From Spinacia oleracea (lineage: Eukaryota > Streptophyta > Magnoliopsida > Caryophyllales > Amaranthaceae), in assembly GCF_020520425.1 (NCBI RefSeq), contig NC_079491.1:24233449-24297448 (forward strand): 64,000 bases of DNA, read 5' to 3'. The first letter of the stretch is position 1. Each line of letters starts with the position of its first letter. Below the pieces are notes generated by a model. It saw only the letters and a list, made by a program, of their open reading frames with translations, made no database searches and was not told the origin of the DNA. Positions 1-10,727 of this stretch are shown here, piece by piece. Both the position numbers and the translations under genes were made by a program.

Positions 1-65
1 TAATATGAAGTAACATTTTCTAGTCGCTCATTGCTTATACTCACTCTCCTTTTCTTTGGCTATAG

Positions 66-800
66 GTCGGAAGCAAAAGACCTTCTGGGAGATGATTGGG
101 TTCAACGACATAGGAGGGTTGTCCAACAGCACGCGAATCAGTATAAGAGGATTTCCTGGTCTAAGGTAGAGTAAATCTTGTCAAATTCTGGTCCTGAATA
201 TTTTCACACATTATTATGTCCATTTCATGAACACATTGGATTAATACCAAAGAATGAAATGATCTTTGATGTAAATGAAACATAAGAGTAAAGTACAGTA
301 GCCCAAATTACAGAAGTCTACATTATTATTCGTTTGTGTTGCAGATCCTTCAGTTTCTCTCAGTCCAACCTGCTGGATCCGCTGGTGGTGGTGGTGCTAC
401 ACCTGATGCAACTCCAGCACTTTCAAGGGCAATGGTAAAAGAGAGATTCAAAAACTTCAATATTCAATTCGAGGAACTTCATCAAAGACAATCTCAGTGG
501 ACGGTTCCTGATAGCGAGCTGCGAGAGTCTCTGAGATTGGCTGTAGCTGAGGTCTTATTGCCTGCTTATCGAAATTTCTTCAAACGCTATGGGTTTGTGA
601 CTATAACCTCTTCTATACTATCTAAATAATATTCCCGTATTTATAACCTTGTATATCTGACTGTTGGTATTTGTGGTTGTAGGCCTATGATAGAGGGTGG
701 AAAGAACCCTCAAAAGTACATCAGATTTAGCACAGAGGATCTTGAACGCATGTTAAATGAGTTTTTCGAGGGCAAGAGCTGGGGTGAACAGAAGCGATAG
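66..800 (+). CDS. EXO70A1: EXO70A1 exocyst subunit, last three exons (partial)
   Basis: C-terminal part of the exocyst subunit Exo70, which tethers secretory vesicles to the plasma membrane. Three exons are visible: 66-165, 345-592 and 683-800 (stop TAG 798-800). All use GT/AG introns and the frame stays open across both junctions. The peptide starts SEAKDLLGDDW, then has VQQHANQYKR, the block FEELHQRQSQWTVPDSELRE, then LRLAVAEVLLPAYRNF and PMIEGGKNPQKYIRF. It ends FFEGKSWGEQKR. From memory this is the Exo70 C-terminal helical bundle and matches plant EXO70A1 very closely. A Gly/Ala-rich insert (SAGGGGATPDATPA) lies in the usually variable loop of exon 2. The upstream exons lie outside the window. 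The gene looks intact. Confidence 0.93.
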
Positions 801-1990
801 ATATAGATATAGGTGCTTACAAATGGACTAACATTGTATATTGTATAGCATTTTGTACCTGTTTCTGTTTCTTTTCCTTTTAATATGATGGAATTGTGCA
901 TCACCTCAAAGAAGCTTCTTAACTGAGGTTGAACGCCGATGAGGTTATATAAAGTCCGCTCTTTATTGGTATCATGATATTGCTAATGATTTTGATATGA
1001 GCTCTTCTAGTCATTTTATGTGTTTGTAGAGTTGACAGCTCAAATGAGAAGGGACAGGTCTAAGAAATAGACGGATTAGACCAAATAATATACGAGTGGT
1101 ACTCTATACTTCTCTTTCGATGTTGTATTTAAGCTGACGACGGGAATTAATGGGAAATACATGTATACAGGTTAATTGTGTTGGCTCTTAGTTTTGGTGA
1201 TAACAAAGAAAACTTCCTAATGTTGGTTTAGTATGGTTGTTGTTTAGGCCCGAGTTCTTGTGATGGATAATACTAAGTTAGGGAGTTTCAGAGCTGGACA
1301 AGCTAAATATAGGGGCAGGTGTGTAAAGCCACTTAATCAATATTAAGAGCTACTGTGAAGAACTGACCATTCTACAATTGGTGGAATCTGAGTTCAATTC
1401 TTGTTGCGAGTTCCTCATATACTATAAGGAACTTCGAAGTTCCAGAGAATGAATAATGTGACATGAAAGGTAGTAAGGTACAACATATGAGTTTATGTTT
1501 AGGTTTTATCTAAGTCTTTAATATTGTTTGTAGGTAATTTGGAACGAAAGGAACACGAGTAACTTGGTGCATTTTTTTTGAAATTGTTAGAAGTTAATAA
1601 ATGGAAGTTTTATTAGAAAAATCTTTGAAAAACAAATTAAAACAATTTTAATAAAATCACTCTTGGATTCTGTTTCTAGAAATCCTTGTTTTCCAAGTAG
1701 TTTTTTTTTTTTTCCTTAAAACTTCTCCTTGTATATATTTTCTCAAAATATAAAGGTGGTTTGATTTAGTCTTCTTTGTTTCTCTCTGAACGTGGTTGCA
1801 GTTACTGGAAGCAATAACAATTAGTGGAAGTTGAGGTAAACAAGGGAACTAACCTAATGAAGCTCCTAAAGGACAAGTAGTTTCATTCATCAAGTCACAA
1901 CTGACTGCGCATAATATTTACAAAAAGATCTTAAGAGTTTTTAAAGTGTCAGTTTACAAAAGAGTGCGTTTCCAAGTTCCTTAATACTTA
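801..1990. other. 3' UTR of EXO70A1 and spacer; possible old LTR remnant
   Basis: About the first 300 bases fit a plant 3' UTR. From 1179 the sequence starts TGTTGGCTCTTAG, like many Ty1/copia LTRs, and a TATA-like stretch followed by ...AATAACA lies near 1730-1819. A 641-bp fossil LTR (1179-1819) is therefore possible, but the 5-bp flanks do not match clearly. No coding region was seen. Confidence 0.35.
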
Positions 1991-3483
1991 CTAGTTCTTT
2001 GGCCCGTTCGATGAACGGGTTATTTATAGGAAACATGAGAGTATTATACATAGGCATGCAGAACATGTTCCACCAACACTAACATGTTTACAGCAAAAAA
2101 TGGAACCCCTTAAGCCTCAAGGTTAAATTCCACTAATATAAAGTAGTCTTTGTAGTTTATACACGTTACTTGCCAAATATAAACAATCTAAATACGTAGT
2201 AGCATATATAAGTACATATATTATACATTTTGAGGACTTTGTAGTAGCTATAAGATTTGATGCAATTGCGGCATTTCCCAACTTGATGGGATTAGAAACA
2301 AAATTTGATTATGAGGATTTAATTAGCTCAAAAGAAAAATGGGTAAAAATTTAGGATATGAATTCACATATCCAAATTAATTATAAGACGAATAAATAAA
2401 AAAAATCATTAAACTGACGTCTGGAAAAAATCATCTTGCAATGAGACAATGGATGCAGAAGTACCCGATGCCCATTATGTAGCTATATTGGAGTTAGTAG
2501 CTAATCAACAATATTGCACAACCATGGAAGCAAAGGAAGTTAGCTATCGTAGGAGGCCGAGAAGCCCCTACAGCTCAGTAACTAAATCACCAATCCATGG
2601 TTTGTGTCATTCTTCTTCACCGTATACCCTATTATAAATTCATAAAAATTAAACCATTTCAGATACAAAACTTGGCATGTTAGCGAAATTTTAAATAAAA
2701 ATCTAAAAGCCACCAAATAACCAATAATCAAATATACAAGAACCTCAATTTAAAAAAGATACGAAGTATAATATCCGAAACAACCAATCAAGAAAAATAC
2801 ATTGTTCATCATATACCCACCTGATGTTGCAAATTTTCCCTTAAAATATACTATAGTATGAAGTTGAACCTGATATAGAAGTCAGTGGAGATATTAAAGA
2901 AGGTTTGAAGCCCAAATTGACGAAAAGATCGGTATTTGTTGAGCTAGCTGCACCTTTTCAAATTCATATAATTGCCTGAAACAACCCAATAGAAGAATTA
3001 AAATCAATTGTGGCAACAGATGAAAGCAAAGAAATGTACCTAATCAAAGTTGAATGTAGAAAATTGGATTTAAATGGCTAAAAGTAAAGAAGAAACCGTC
3101 AAAATGCTAACGGTTTCTAATTCATTTCCCTTAATGAATCAATTAATAGTTCCAATTAAATATGAAAACGGTTAAGTTGTACTCAAGAGACAAAAAAAAA
3201 TGAGAACTAAATTAAATAAATTGTATAGAGGGATTAATTTGATTGTTGAAGGAATATTTGAATTGAATGGGGCATTAATTTTGAAGGTTGAAGGAGCTAG
3301 AAGATGGAAGGGGTGGGAGATGAATAGATGATACCGTAGGATGTGGCATCATAGGAAGGGGAAAAGTTAATGGGAAAAAGGGAAAAAATGGTGAACAAAG
3401 AGAATGAGACATGGCAATATGGTATACAATGACACGTGGCAATATTGTGTACATGGTTTAGGTTTTTAAATACTAGGTATAGA
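1991..3483 (-). mobile_element. Non-autonomous Helitron, about 1.5 kb
   Basis: On the minus strand the element starts TCTATACCTAG at 3483 and ends with a short hairpin (arms CCCGTTC/GAACGGG, 2014-2030), a 12-nt spacer region and CTAG at 1991-1994. It is inserted between an A (1990) and a T (3484), with no target duplication. TC start, 3' hairpin, CTAG end and A|T insertion are the Helitron hallmarks. No Rep/helicase gene is present, so it would depend on another copy. Related 3' ends occur near 38009 and 61954. Confidence 0.66.
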
Positions 3484-3954
3484 TAAGCTTTATTAATACT
3501 AGAGTTTCATACATTTGAGTTTTAATTTTGGGGGTATAAAGGGTTAAGTGAGACTTAGAGTTAAGTGAGAGGAAAAGTACGTGAAAAGAGCAGCACAGTA
3601 ATTGAAATGGATTGTTGTGGGGAACTCGTGTTCGAGAAGAACTCGAGTTATTGAGTGTGTTGTAATCGAGGTATTGCAATATATAAGAGTTTGAGGCTTT
3701 TTCCTCTTATTGATAGTGTCATGAAGTTTCCTCGATTTCATATCTTTCAATTTCTGTTTTGTAGATCATTGTTCCTTTGTTGTTTAAATTTCGCAAGAAA
3801 CTTACAAAATTTCTCATACAATTCACCCCCATAGTGTACACATTCCCTTTGAAATATCATTTTGCCAAGTAAAACTATTCAACAGGAGTATTAGACTAGA
3901 TATTATACTCTAGTAGTTAAAAACGTGGATCACGTTAGTAATTGTAAGAACATA
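3484..3954. other. Spacer, no gene seen
   Basis: AT-rich spacer. 3540-3830 resembles the transcribed end of an old LTR (a TATA-like AATATATAAGAG near 3677, then a T-rich leader), but no paired terminus or target duplication was found. Short open frames here lack recognisable domains. Confidence 0.3.
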
Positions 3955-4132
3955 CTTCCTTCGTTTTACATTAGATGTATCATTTAGATTTTCTATATTC
4001 ATTATTTATTTATATACTAAGTTTAACTATCAATATTTTTAATTACATGTTACACAAGATGGTTGATTTTCTTGAAAAATTAATATGATAATCTATTAAT
4101 TAAGAAATAGAGAAATAGTGAAATAGAGGAAG
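3955..4132. mobile_element. Stowaway-like miniature element (Tc1/mariner type)
   Basis: Inverted ends CTTCCTTCGTTTTAC (left) and CTTCCTCTATTTCAC (right, reverse complement) are flanked by TA at 3953-3954 and 4133-4134. The 178-bp AT-rich interior has no coding capacity. This fits a Stowaway MITE; the ends are imperfect, so it is probably not recent. Confidence 0.55.
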
Positions 4133-4702
4133 TAAAAGGTATTACGGTAGGAGAAAAGTGGAACCATCCTCCATTATCAATTAAAAATACGTAGATTTAG
4201 AAAATCATGGATTGATACAAATTGTCATTTGACAAAAAAGAAAGAAATTAACGTGTCGGTTTTTCCAAGTTGGAAACTTCTTTGAATTGTCATAATAGGA
4301 TGGGGTCCCATATTTTGGATGTTCTTTGCTATCTAAATTTGTTTTCATATGACTTGGAGTCAACAATTCAACATCTTCGTCCAGCCGACGAGGATATTAC
4401 CAATTTTCATATTCATCAATTAGCTAGGGACCTTACAATTTACGTTAATATTTACTACGTATTTGTTAACATCCACACCTTTTTTCCATCATAAATAGGT
4501 CCACAGCCAATTCTTTAAATACAAGCACTACGTATTTGTTTTATTATACTTTGTAAAATTATGGGTGTAACTAGTAGATATCGACCTTGATAGAATCATA
4601 TACAAAATACGAGTAACTAAGTAAATATATTATATGCATTACGTGAAGTGTTGAATTCACTTTCTCTCTTATTGAACGTTAATGTTTGGGTGAAAATTTG
4701 TT
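4133..4702. other. Spacer, no gene seen
   Basis: AT-rich sequence with no supported gene. A 74-codon open frame at 4270-4494 has no recognisable family and no plant-like context. Confidence 0.4.
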
Positions 4703-4971
4703 CACTGCAAGAATTTGTATCCTTAACGACAACCTATTTACGACGGGTCAAAAATTCCGTCGCATTAGGCTTTTGCGACGGGGCTAATAACCAAACAATG
4801 ACGGGAACAACCGTCGCAAATGTCTTTTATGACGGGTTAACGACGAGATTTTTCATTAACGACGACCCCTTTTTATAACGGGTTCGCGACAAAAAATCCC
4901 GTCATTAATCAACGATTATTGGCCTTTAGCGACGGGATTTCCCGTCGTTAATGGTACAACTTTTTATAGTG
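4703..4971 (+). mobile_element. CACTA-type miniature element, copy 1
   Basis: Starts CACTGCAAGAATTTG and ends TTTTTATAGTG, flanked by the 3-bp direct repeat GTT (4700-4702 and 4972-4974). CACTA-class ends with a 3-bp duplication are diagnostic. The interior is built of short direct and inverted GACGGG/CCCGTC motifs, probably subterminal transposase binding sites. It is 269 bp and codes for nothing. A close relative lies at 33662-33940. Confidence 0.82.
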
Positions 4972-5163
4972 GTTGTACTGTCACAAACACAAATTCATTC
5001 TAATATTATTTGAGTTCAGATAGTGAAGGGGATGCCGTATTCATTGATAACACAATAATATACGCATTTTATATGTTATATTAGTCCATTGTTTGTCATA
5101 TTTCTTTCATATTTTGATCTTAAAGTGCTATTATTCGTTATTTTCGATATTTCTCTCCTCGTG

Positions 5164-5173
5164 TTTGTTTTAT
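5164..5173. repeat. Target-site duplication of the giant MULE, left copy
   Basis: TTTGTTTTAT, matching 9 of 10 bases of ATTGTTTTAT at 35255-35264. It lies inside the old solo LTR, so it dates the MULE as younger than that LTR. Confidence 0.8.
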
Positions 5174-5230
5174 CAGCGCGTTTTCTGTCAGGCGGCCTGA
5201 CGGCCACGCGCCTGTCAGTCCGCTGACTCC

Positions 5231-5267
5231 CCCACGCGCGCGTGGGCTTCACGCGCCACATAAATAC
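5231..5267 (+). promoter_or_regulatory. Palindrome plus TATA-like box at MULE head
   Basis: A perfect 16-bp palindrome CCCACGCGCGCGTGGG (5231-5246) is followed by a TATA-like CATAAATA (about 5259-5266), some 170 bp before the transposase ATG. The same arrangement sits at the head of both smaller MULEs (41265-41276 and 56374-56387), with TTTAAATAG or ATATAAG after it. It is probably the transposase promoter, and may also be a transposase or host-factor binding site. Confidence 0.6.
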
Positions 5268-5433
5268 GAAACAGCGCGTTTTCTTTCTCTCTCTTCCTCC
5301 TTCCTCCTTCCTCCTTCCTCCTTCCTCCTTCCTTCTTCACAACAGCGACATCCTTTCTCAAACCCTAATCTAATTTCGCGAAATTATTTAGCTTGCTCCG
5401 CCGCAATCGCCGCCAACAACTTTCAGATCCGAC

Positions 5434-8400
5434 ATGGGCGACGGCGGCTATGAGCAATTTCAACCACCAATACCGATATTTCCGCCACAATCACCGCCGA
5501 CAACTTTCAGATCAGACATGGCCGACGGCTTTCAACCACCACCACCATTATTTCCGCCACAATTTCAACAACCAACACAGATGTTTCCGCCACAATTTCA
5601 ACCACCGAGTTTTCAACCTCGCCACCTTCAACATTCTCCTCGATTTGTAACACCACCTAATTTTCAACCTCGCCACCTTCAACATCCTCGATTTCTACCA
5701 CCACCGATTTTTCAACCTCGCGACCGTCATCCTCCTCCTCGTTTTCAACCTCCTGCGCGATTTGATAACCCTAACCAAAGCGACCTTCATCCTCCTCCTC
5801 GATTTCAACCTCCTGCCCGTTTTCATAACCATTATCAAAGCGATCTTCATCCTCCTTCTCGATTTCAACCTTCTGCGCAATTTGATAACCCTAATCAAAG
5901 GGCTTTTACAACATTGCAGCAAGTAACTACTGAAACAAGTTCTGGAACAAAGGAAAACACATCTGAAACAAGTTCTGCAACAACAGGAGAAACAACATCA
6001 GCTTATTTTTCAGGTTTTAAAATTAATTTAATGAATATAGTTAACTAATTGATTACTTGTTGTAACTAATTAGATTGTGCAATTAACTAAGCGGCTAAAA
6101 AACTAAACAAATTGGTTAACTAATTGCTTTGAAAGAATCACTAACTGGTAAAAATAGTTAACTAATTGGATAATAAACTAAATAATATATAAAGGAACTT
6201 TTAATTTAAATAAATCACTGATTTCTTTAAGAACTTAACTAATTAATATCAATACTAAACTAATTTTTTTTAAAGCTACTTTTCAAATTTCATTTTTCAC
6301 TAAGTTAACCATTACCATCATTTAGGTAACCTTTTCCACCAAATAGTTAACTTTTTGAAGCAATTAGTTAACTTTTATCATCAATTAGTTAACTTTTATC
6401 ATCAATTAGTTAACTTGTACCATCAATTAGTTAAGTTGTTCCCTTAATTAGTTAACTTGTACCATCAATTGGTTAAGTTGTTCCCTTAATTAGTTAACTT
6501 TTATCATCAATTAGTTAACTTGTTCTCTCAATTAGTTCAATTGGTTAACTAATTTCCTGAATTATGTAACTAATTAGTTTCTTTTGTTAATTATTACTTT
6601 TGTTCATTTTACAGGTTCAAAAGATATTTGGAACAATTTAACAGAGGATGATATTAGAGGACCTTTGACTGGATATACTGGCACTGTAGATGAACCACAT
6701 GAACTTTATGACAAACATTCAATACTTCTTGGATTTTCAATAAGAAAAAACACATTAAGGAGAGATCAAAAAACGGGAGAGATAAAGGAAAGATACTTTT
6801 GTTGTTCAAAGGAAGGAAAGAGAAAGGAAAACACAAAGAACACAAAGAAAGAAGAAGCAACTGTATCAAGTGAGAGCAAACAGAAAGAGCAGTCAAAGAA
6901 CGCAAGGCAGCAAAACCTTACTAGAACAGGGTGCAACGCATCTATACGATTGAAGTTACAAAAGGATGGAAAGTTTATAGTCTTTCATCATGTTATAGAA
7001 CACAATCATGCCTTAACAAGAGAGTCACTGCAAAACTTTGAAAGGTACAAAACAAAATACAAGTAATTAGTTAATCATTAAATATATTCAGTTAGGCTTT
7101 GACATTAATTACTTAAGCGTTTAAATAATTTTGTTTTAATAATAAACTAGATAAAACAGTTACTTACCTTTTTCCATCAATTACTTAACTTTTTTCATAA
7201 ATTAGTTAACCTTTTCCATGCATTAGTTAACTTTTTAAAACATTTAGTTAATGTTTTGCATCAATTAGTTTACTTTTTACCTCAATTACTTACTTCCTAA
7301 AACCATAAATTAACTTTTTCATCAATTAATTAACTTTTTCAATCAATTAGTTACGTTTTTGCATGAATTAGGTAACTTTTATTTTAATAATATATTAGTT
7401 ATTTACCTTTTACAACAAATAGTACTTTTTGCATATATTAGTTAACTTTTTACAATAATTAGTTAACGTTTTGCATCATTTCCAGATCACAAAGAAAAAT
7501 TGATGAAGAAAAGGGAAAAGTAATTGAAGGACTCACACTATCAGGAATAACACCAGCAGATTCCTATAGATATATGTGTAATGAAACTGGCGACGCAAGG
7601 GTCGTTGGACACACATTAGTTGACCACATGAATTTCACAAGTAGATTGAAAATGAAAAGACTAGAAGGAAAAGATACACAAGCAGTTGTGAACATGTTAA
7701 TTAAGAGAGGAGAAGAAGATCCAAACTTTTATTTTCGAGTAAAGGTGAACGAGGCAAACCAAGTAATAAGCATGTTTTGGAGGGATGGAATGATGCAAGA
7801 AGATTATGACATATATGGTGATGTCTGTGTCTTTGACACAACTTTCAGAACAAACAAATACAATTTGGTTTGTGCGCCATTTGTAGGTGTCAACAACCAT
7901 TGGAGTAATGTGATGTTTGGTTGTGCTTTTATTGCTGATGAGAAGAAACACACTTTTGTGTGGCTATTGGAAATATTTCTGGACTCTATGGGAGGCAAAG
8001 CACCTATAACTATCTTTACAGATCAAGATCAAGCAATGGAAAATGCTATTGAACAAGTAAGAGTGTATTAACTATTTGGGTTTTATAGTTAACTAATTGC
8101 TAAAAATTGTTAACTATTTGCTACTGGTCTTTAACTAATGAGTTGAAAAGTTTAACTAAATTGATATCCATTCATCAGTTACTTTTTCCATCAATTAGTT
8201 ATCCTATTACATACATTAGTTAACTTTTTGAATCAATTAGTTAACTTTTGCAATGAATTAGATAAGTTTTTGCATGAACTAGTTAACTTTTGTTTTAATA
8301 ATATTAGTTACCTTTTTGCATGAATTAGTTAACTTTTTGCATCATTTTCAGATTCCTAACTAATACAGAATTCTGTTCTGACTTAACTATATAGTTTAAA

Positions 8401-10727
8401 TTCTTAACTAATACATCATTCATCAAAAAAATTGCAGGTATTTCCTAATACAAGACATAGATTATGCTTATGGCACTTACAAAAGAATGTTGTGTCAAGA
8501 TTTGGAGACTTAAAAGCTGACAATACATTCAAAGACACATTCAAGAAGTGCTTATATCGTTGTTACAATGAAGAAGAATTTGAAACCACTTGGTTTGACA
8601 TGATTACTAAGTATAACCTTCAAGATCATGATTGGTTTACAAATCTCTATACAATAAAAGAAAAATGGTGTACAGCTTTGAACAAAGATTCTTTCTCAGC
8701 TGGAATATTGTCTTCACAAAGGTAAATGCTTAAATAAAAGAAGTCCACTAATTTTTTTAATGCTAAACTAATTGCTCAGAATAATTCACTAATTGCTATG
8801 AATACTTCACTAATTACTATGAATACTTCACTAATTGCTTTGAATACTTCACAATGTTTAACTAATTGTTTCATCTACTTAACTAATTCCTTTGCCTGCT
8901 TAACTAATTAATCAGAAAGATTAACTAATTAAACAAAATGTTTAACTAAATGTTTCACCTTCTTAACTAGTTCCTTTGTTTGCTTAACTAATTCCTGTAC
9001 CTGCTTAACTAATTAAATAAAATGTTTAACTAATTCAATCTTGTTACACAGGAGTGAGAGCACTAACAATGCTATTGGATTTAAAGGGAACAAATCAGCT
9101 TCACTAACAGAATTCTTTCACATTTTTGGAGCAACAGTGGATCGTTGGAGATATCAAGAAGATCAAAATGAATATGATTGTGGAAATGCTTTGCCTAAAT
9201 CTGATTTTCCAATGGTCGGAATGATAAAACATGCCGCAAATGTTTACACACTTACATTGTTTAGAGATTTTGAAAAAGAATTCAAGTATGCAATGGGTTG
9301 CATCTCAAATGTCAACTACATCAATGGAAATTTCTTTGGTTACAAAGTGCAACATGAATCTTGGCCTGAACATACTGCCCATTATGTAGCATTTGATCCA
9401 ACAACAAATTCCATTAAATGCACTTGTAGGAACTTCGAAGAATCAGGTTAGTTAATGCCTTTAACTAATTGCATTTTTACATACACTATCAATTAGTGAA
9501 CTTTTTCTATCAATTAGTGAACTTTTTCTATCAATTAGTTAGCTTTTTCCATGAATTAGTTATACTATTAAGTTACCTAGTTTTGTATTCACTTCAGTTA
9601 GATTGTTGTACAATTAGTTAACTTTATTCATCAATTAGTTTACTTGTACCATCTATTAATTAATTTTTTCATCAATTAGTTAACTTTTTCTAACAATTAG
9701 TGAACTTTTACTATCAATTAGTTAGCCTTTTCCATGAATTAGTTATACTATTAACGTACCTAGTTTTGTATTCACTTCAGTTAGTTTGTTGTACAATTAG
9801 TTAACTTTATTCATCAATTAGTTTACTTGTACCATCTACTAATTAATTTATTCATCACTTAGTTAACTTTTTCTATCAATTAGTGAACTTTTTCTATCTA
9901 TTAGTTAGCCTTTTCCATGAATTAGTTATACTATTAAGGTACCTAGTTTTGTATTCACTTCAGTTAGTTTGTTGTACAATTAGTTAACTTTATTCATCAA
10001 TTAGTTAACTTTTTCTAACAATTAGTGAACTTTTACTATCAATTAGTTAACTTTTTTCATCAATTAGTTAATATTTGGATGTCACAAAATGCAGGATGGC
10101 TATGTTTCCATGCAATACGAATTCTACATATACATTCTATTGTCAATATTCCAGAGCAATACATTTCAAAAAGGTGGACAAAGTTTGCAAAAAGTGAAGT
10201 ATGGAAGAGAATGGAACATAGAGAAGATAATGGAACAGAAAAGAGAAAAATTACTCCATGGCGTTATGAGATGGCAAGAAATTTGTACAACTTGGTTATT
10301 AAATGTCAAGGGAGTGATGCAGCTAAAAAGGTTTTTAATAACTATTATTTAACTAATACATAACAATAAATACTAAATACTTCAAGAGTCTAACTAGTTT
10401 GCTTTAAATCTTAACTAATAGGTGCTTAAAGAGGCTTATGCTCATGCTAACGAAAGCATAAATAAGGTTCTAGAAAAAGAAAAAGCAGCAGAAAAGGAGG
10501 CAGCACAAAAGGCACAAGACGATGTTGAAGCACAACAAACCACAATCAACATAGCACCGTCTACATCATCATCATCATCAAATGCACCACAAATAATAGT
10601 TGAAAATCCACCACTAGTGAAGACAAAAGGAAGAAGTAAAAGAAAAAAAGGATTCTTTGAGATAAGGACATCGTCAACAGCACCTACAGAATTTGGAACT
10701 TTTACACCAAAAGAACAACTTTTTTAG
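5434..10727 (+). CDS. MULE transposase (FAR1 zinc finger, DDE core, SWIM finger), seven exons
   Basis: Cut-and-paste transposase of the giant MULE, a nuclear enzyme. Exons by GT/AG junctions: 5434-6013, 6615-7044, 7486-8056, 8438-8721, 9052-9446, 10095-10330, 10422-10727. All junction phases agree and give 933 codons with no break. Residues 1-193 are Pro/Gln/Phe-rich with tandem HPPPRFQPPARF-type repeats. About 220-330 is a FAR1-type WRKY-GCM1 finger (FCC, RTGCNASIRLKL, HNH). The DDE core has Asp in FDTTFRTN (about 454), Asp in FTDQD (about 516) and Glu in RSESTNN (about 624). The SWIM finger CTC...GWLCFHAIRIL (about 742-765) is split by intron 5. The C-terminus is coiled-coil-like with a basic KGRSKRKKG. 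The start was chosen because this ATG follows a CT-rich plant leader and opens the long frame. FAR1/FHY3 transcription factors share this architecture, but the setting inside a bounded element favours transposase. It looks functional. Confidence 0.92.
6014..9051 (+). repeat. 20-22-bp repeat arrays in transposase introns 1-4
   Basis: Introns at 6014-6614, 7045-7485, 8057-8437 and 8722-9051 consist largely of degenerate units of the form CAATTAGTTAACTTTTTNCAT, built around the palindrome TTAGTTAACTAA. The AGTTAACTTTTT sense dominates introns 1 (second half), 2 and 3. Intron 4 and the start of intron 1 carry the other variant (CTTAACTAATTCNTT). Exons contain none of it, so array growth has been confined to introns. 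Confidence 0.88.
9447..10094 (+). repeat. Higher-order repeat array in transposase intron 5
   Basis: Besides the short unit, a longer block of about 100-190 bp occurs three times (centred near 9580, 9770 and 9950). Its marker runs GGTACCTAGTTTTGTATTC followed by ACTTCAGTTAG and a GTTGTACAATTAG stretch. The same block recurs downstream of the gene (near 12045 and 12160) and in reverse complement in a Ulp1-gene intron (near 28510, 28700, 28890 and 29010). Confidence 0.85.

Noticed and set aside
3540-3830. LTR-like transcribed end
   Set aside because: No matching start, no duplication, no second copy in the window; left as spacer.
4270-4494. 74-codon open frame
   Set aside because: No recognisable domain, promoter or family; chance frame in spacer.
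5695-5922. Minus-strand frame of Arg/Lys-rich repeats
   Set aside because: Antisense shadow of the Pro-rich exon of the transposase.
5434-10727. Calling this gene a domesticated FAR1/FHY3 transcription factor
   Set aside because: It lies within a bounded element with a target duplication and related non-autonomous copies, so transposase is simpler.
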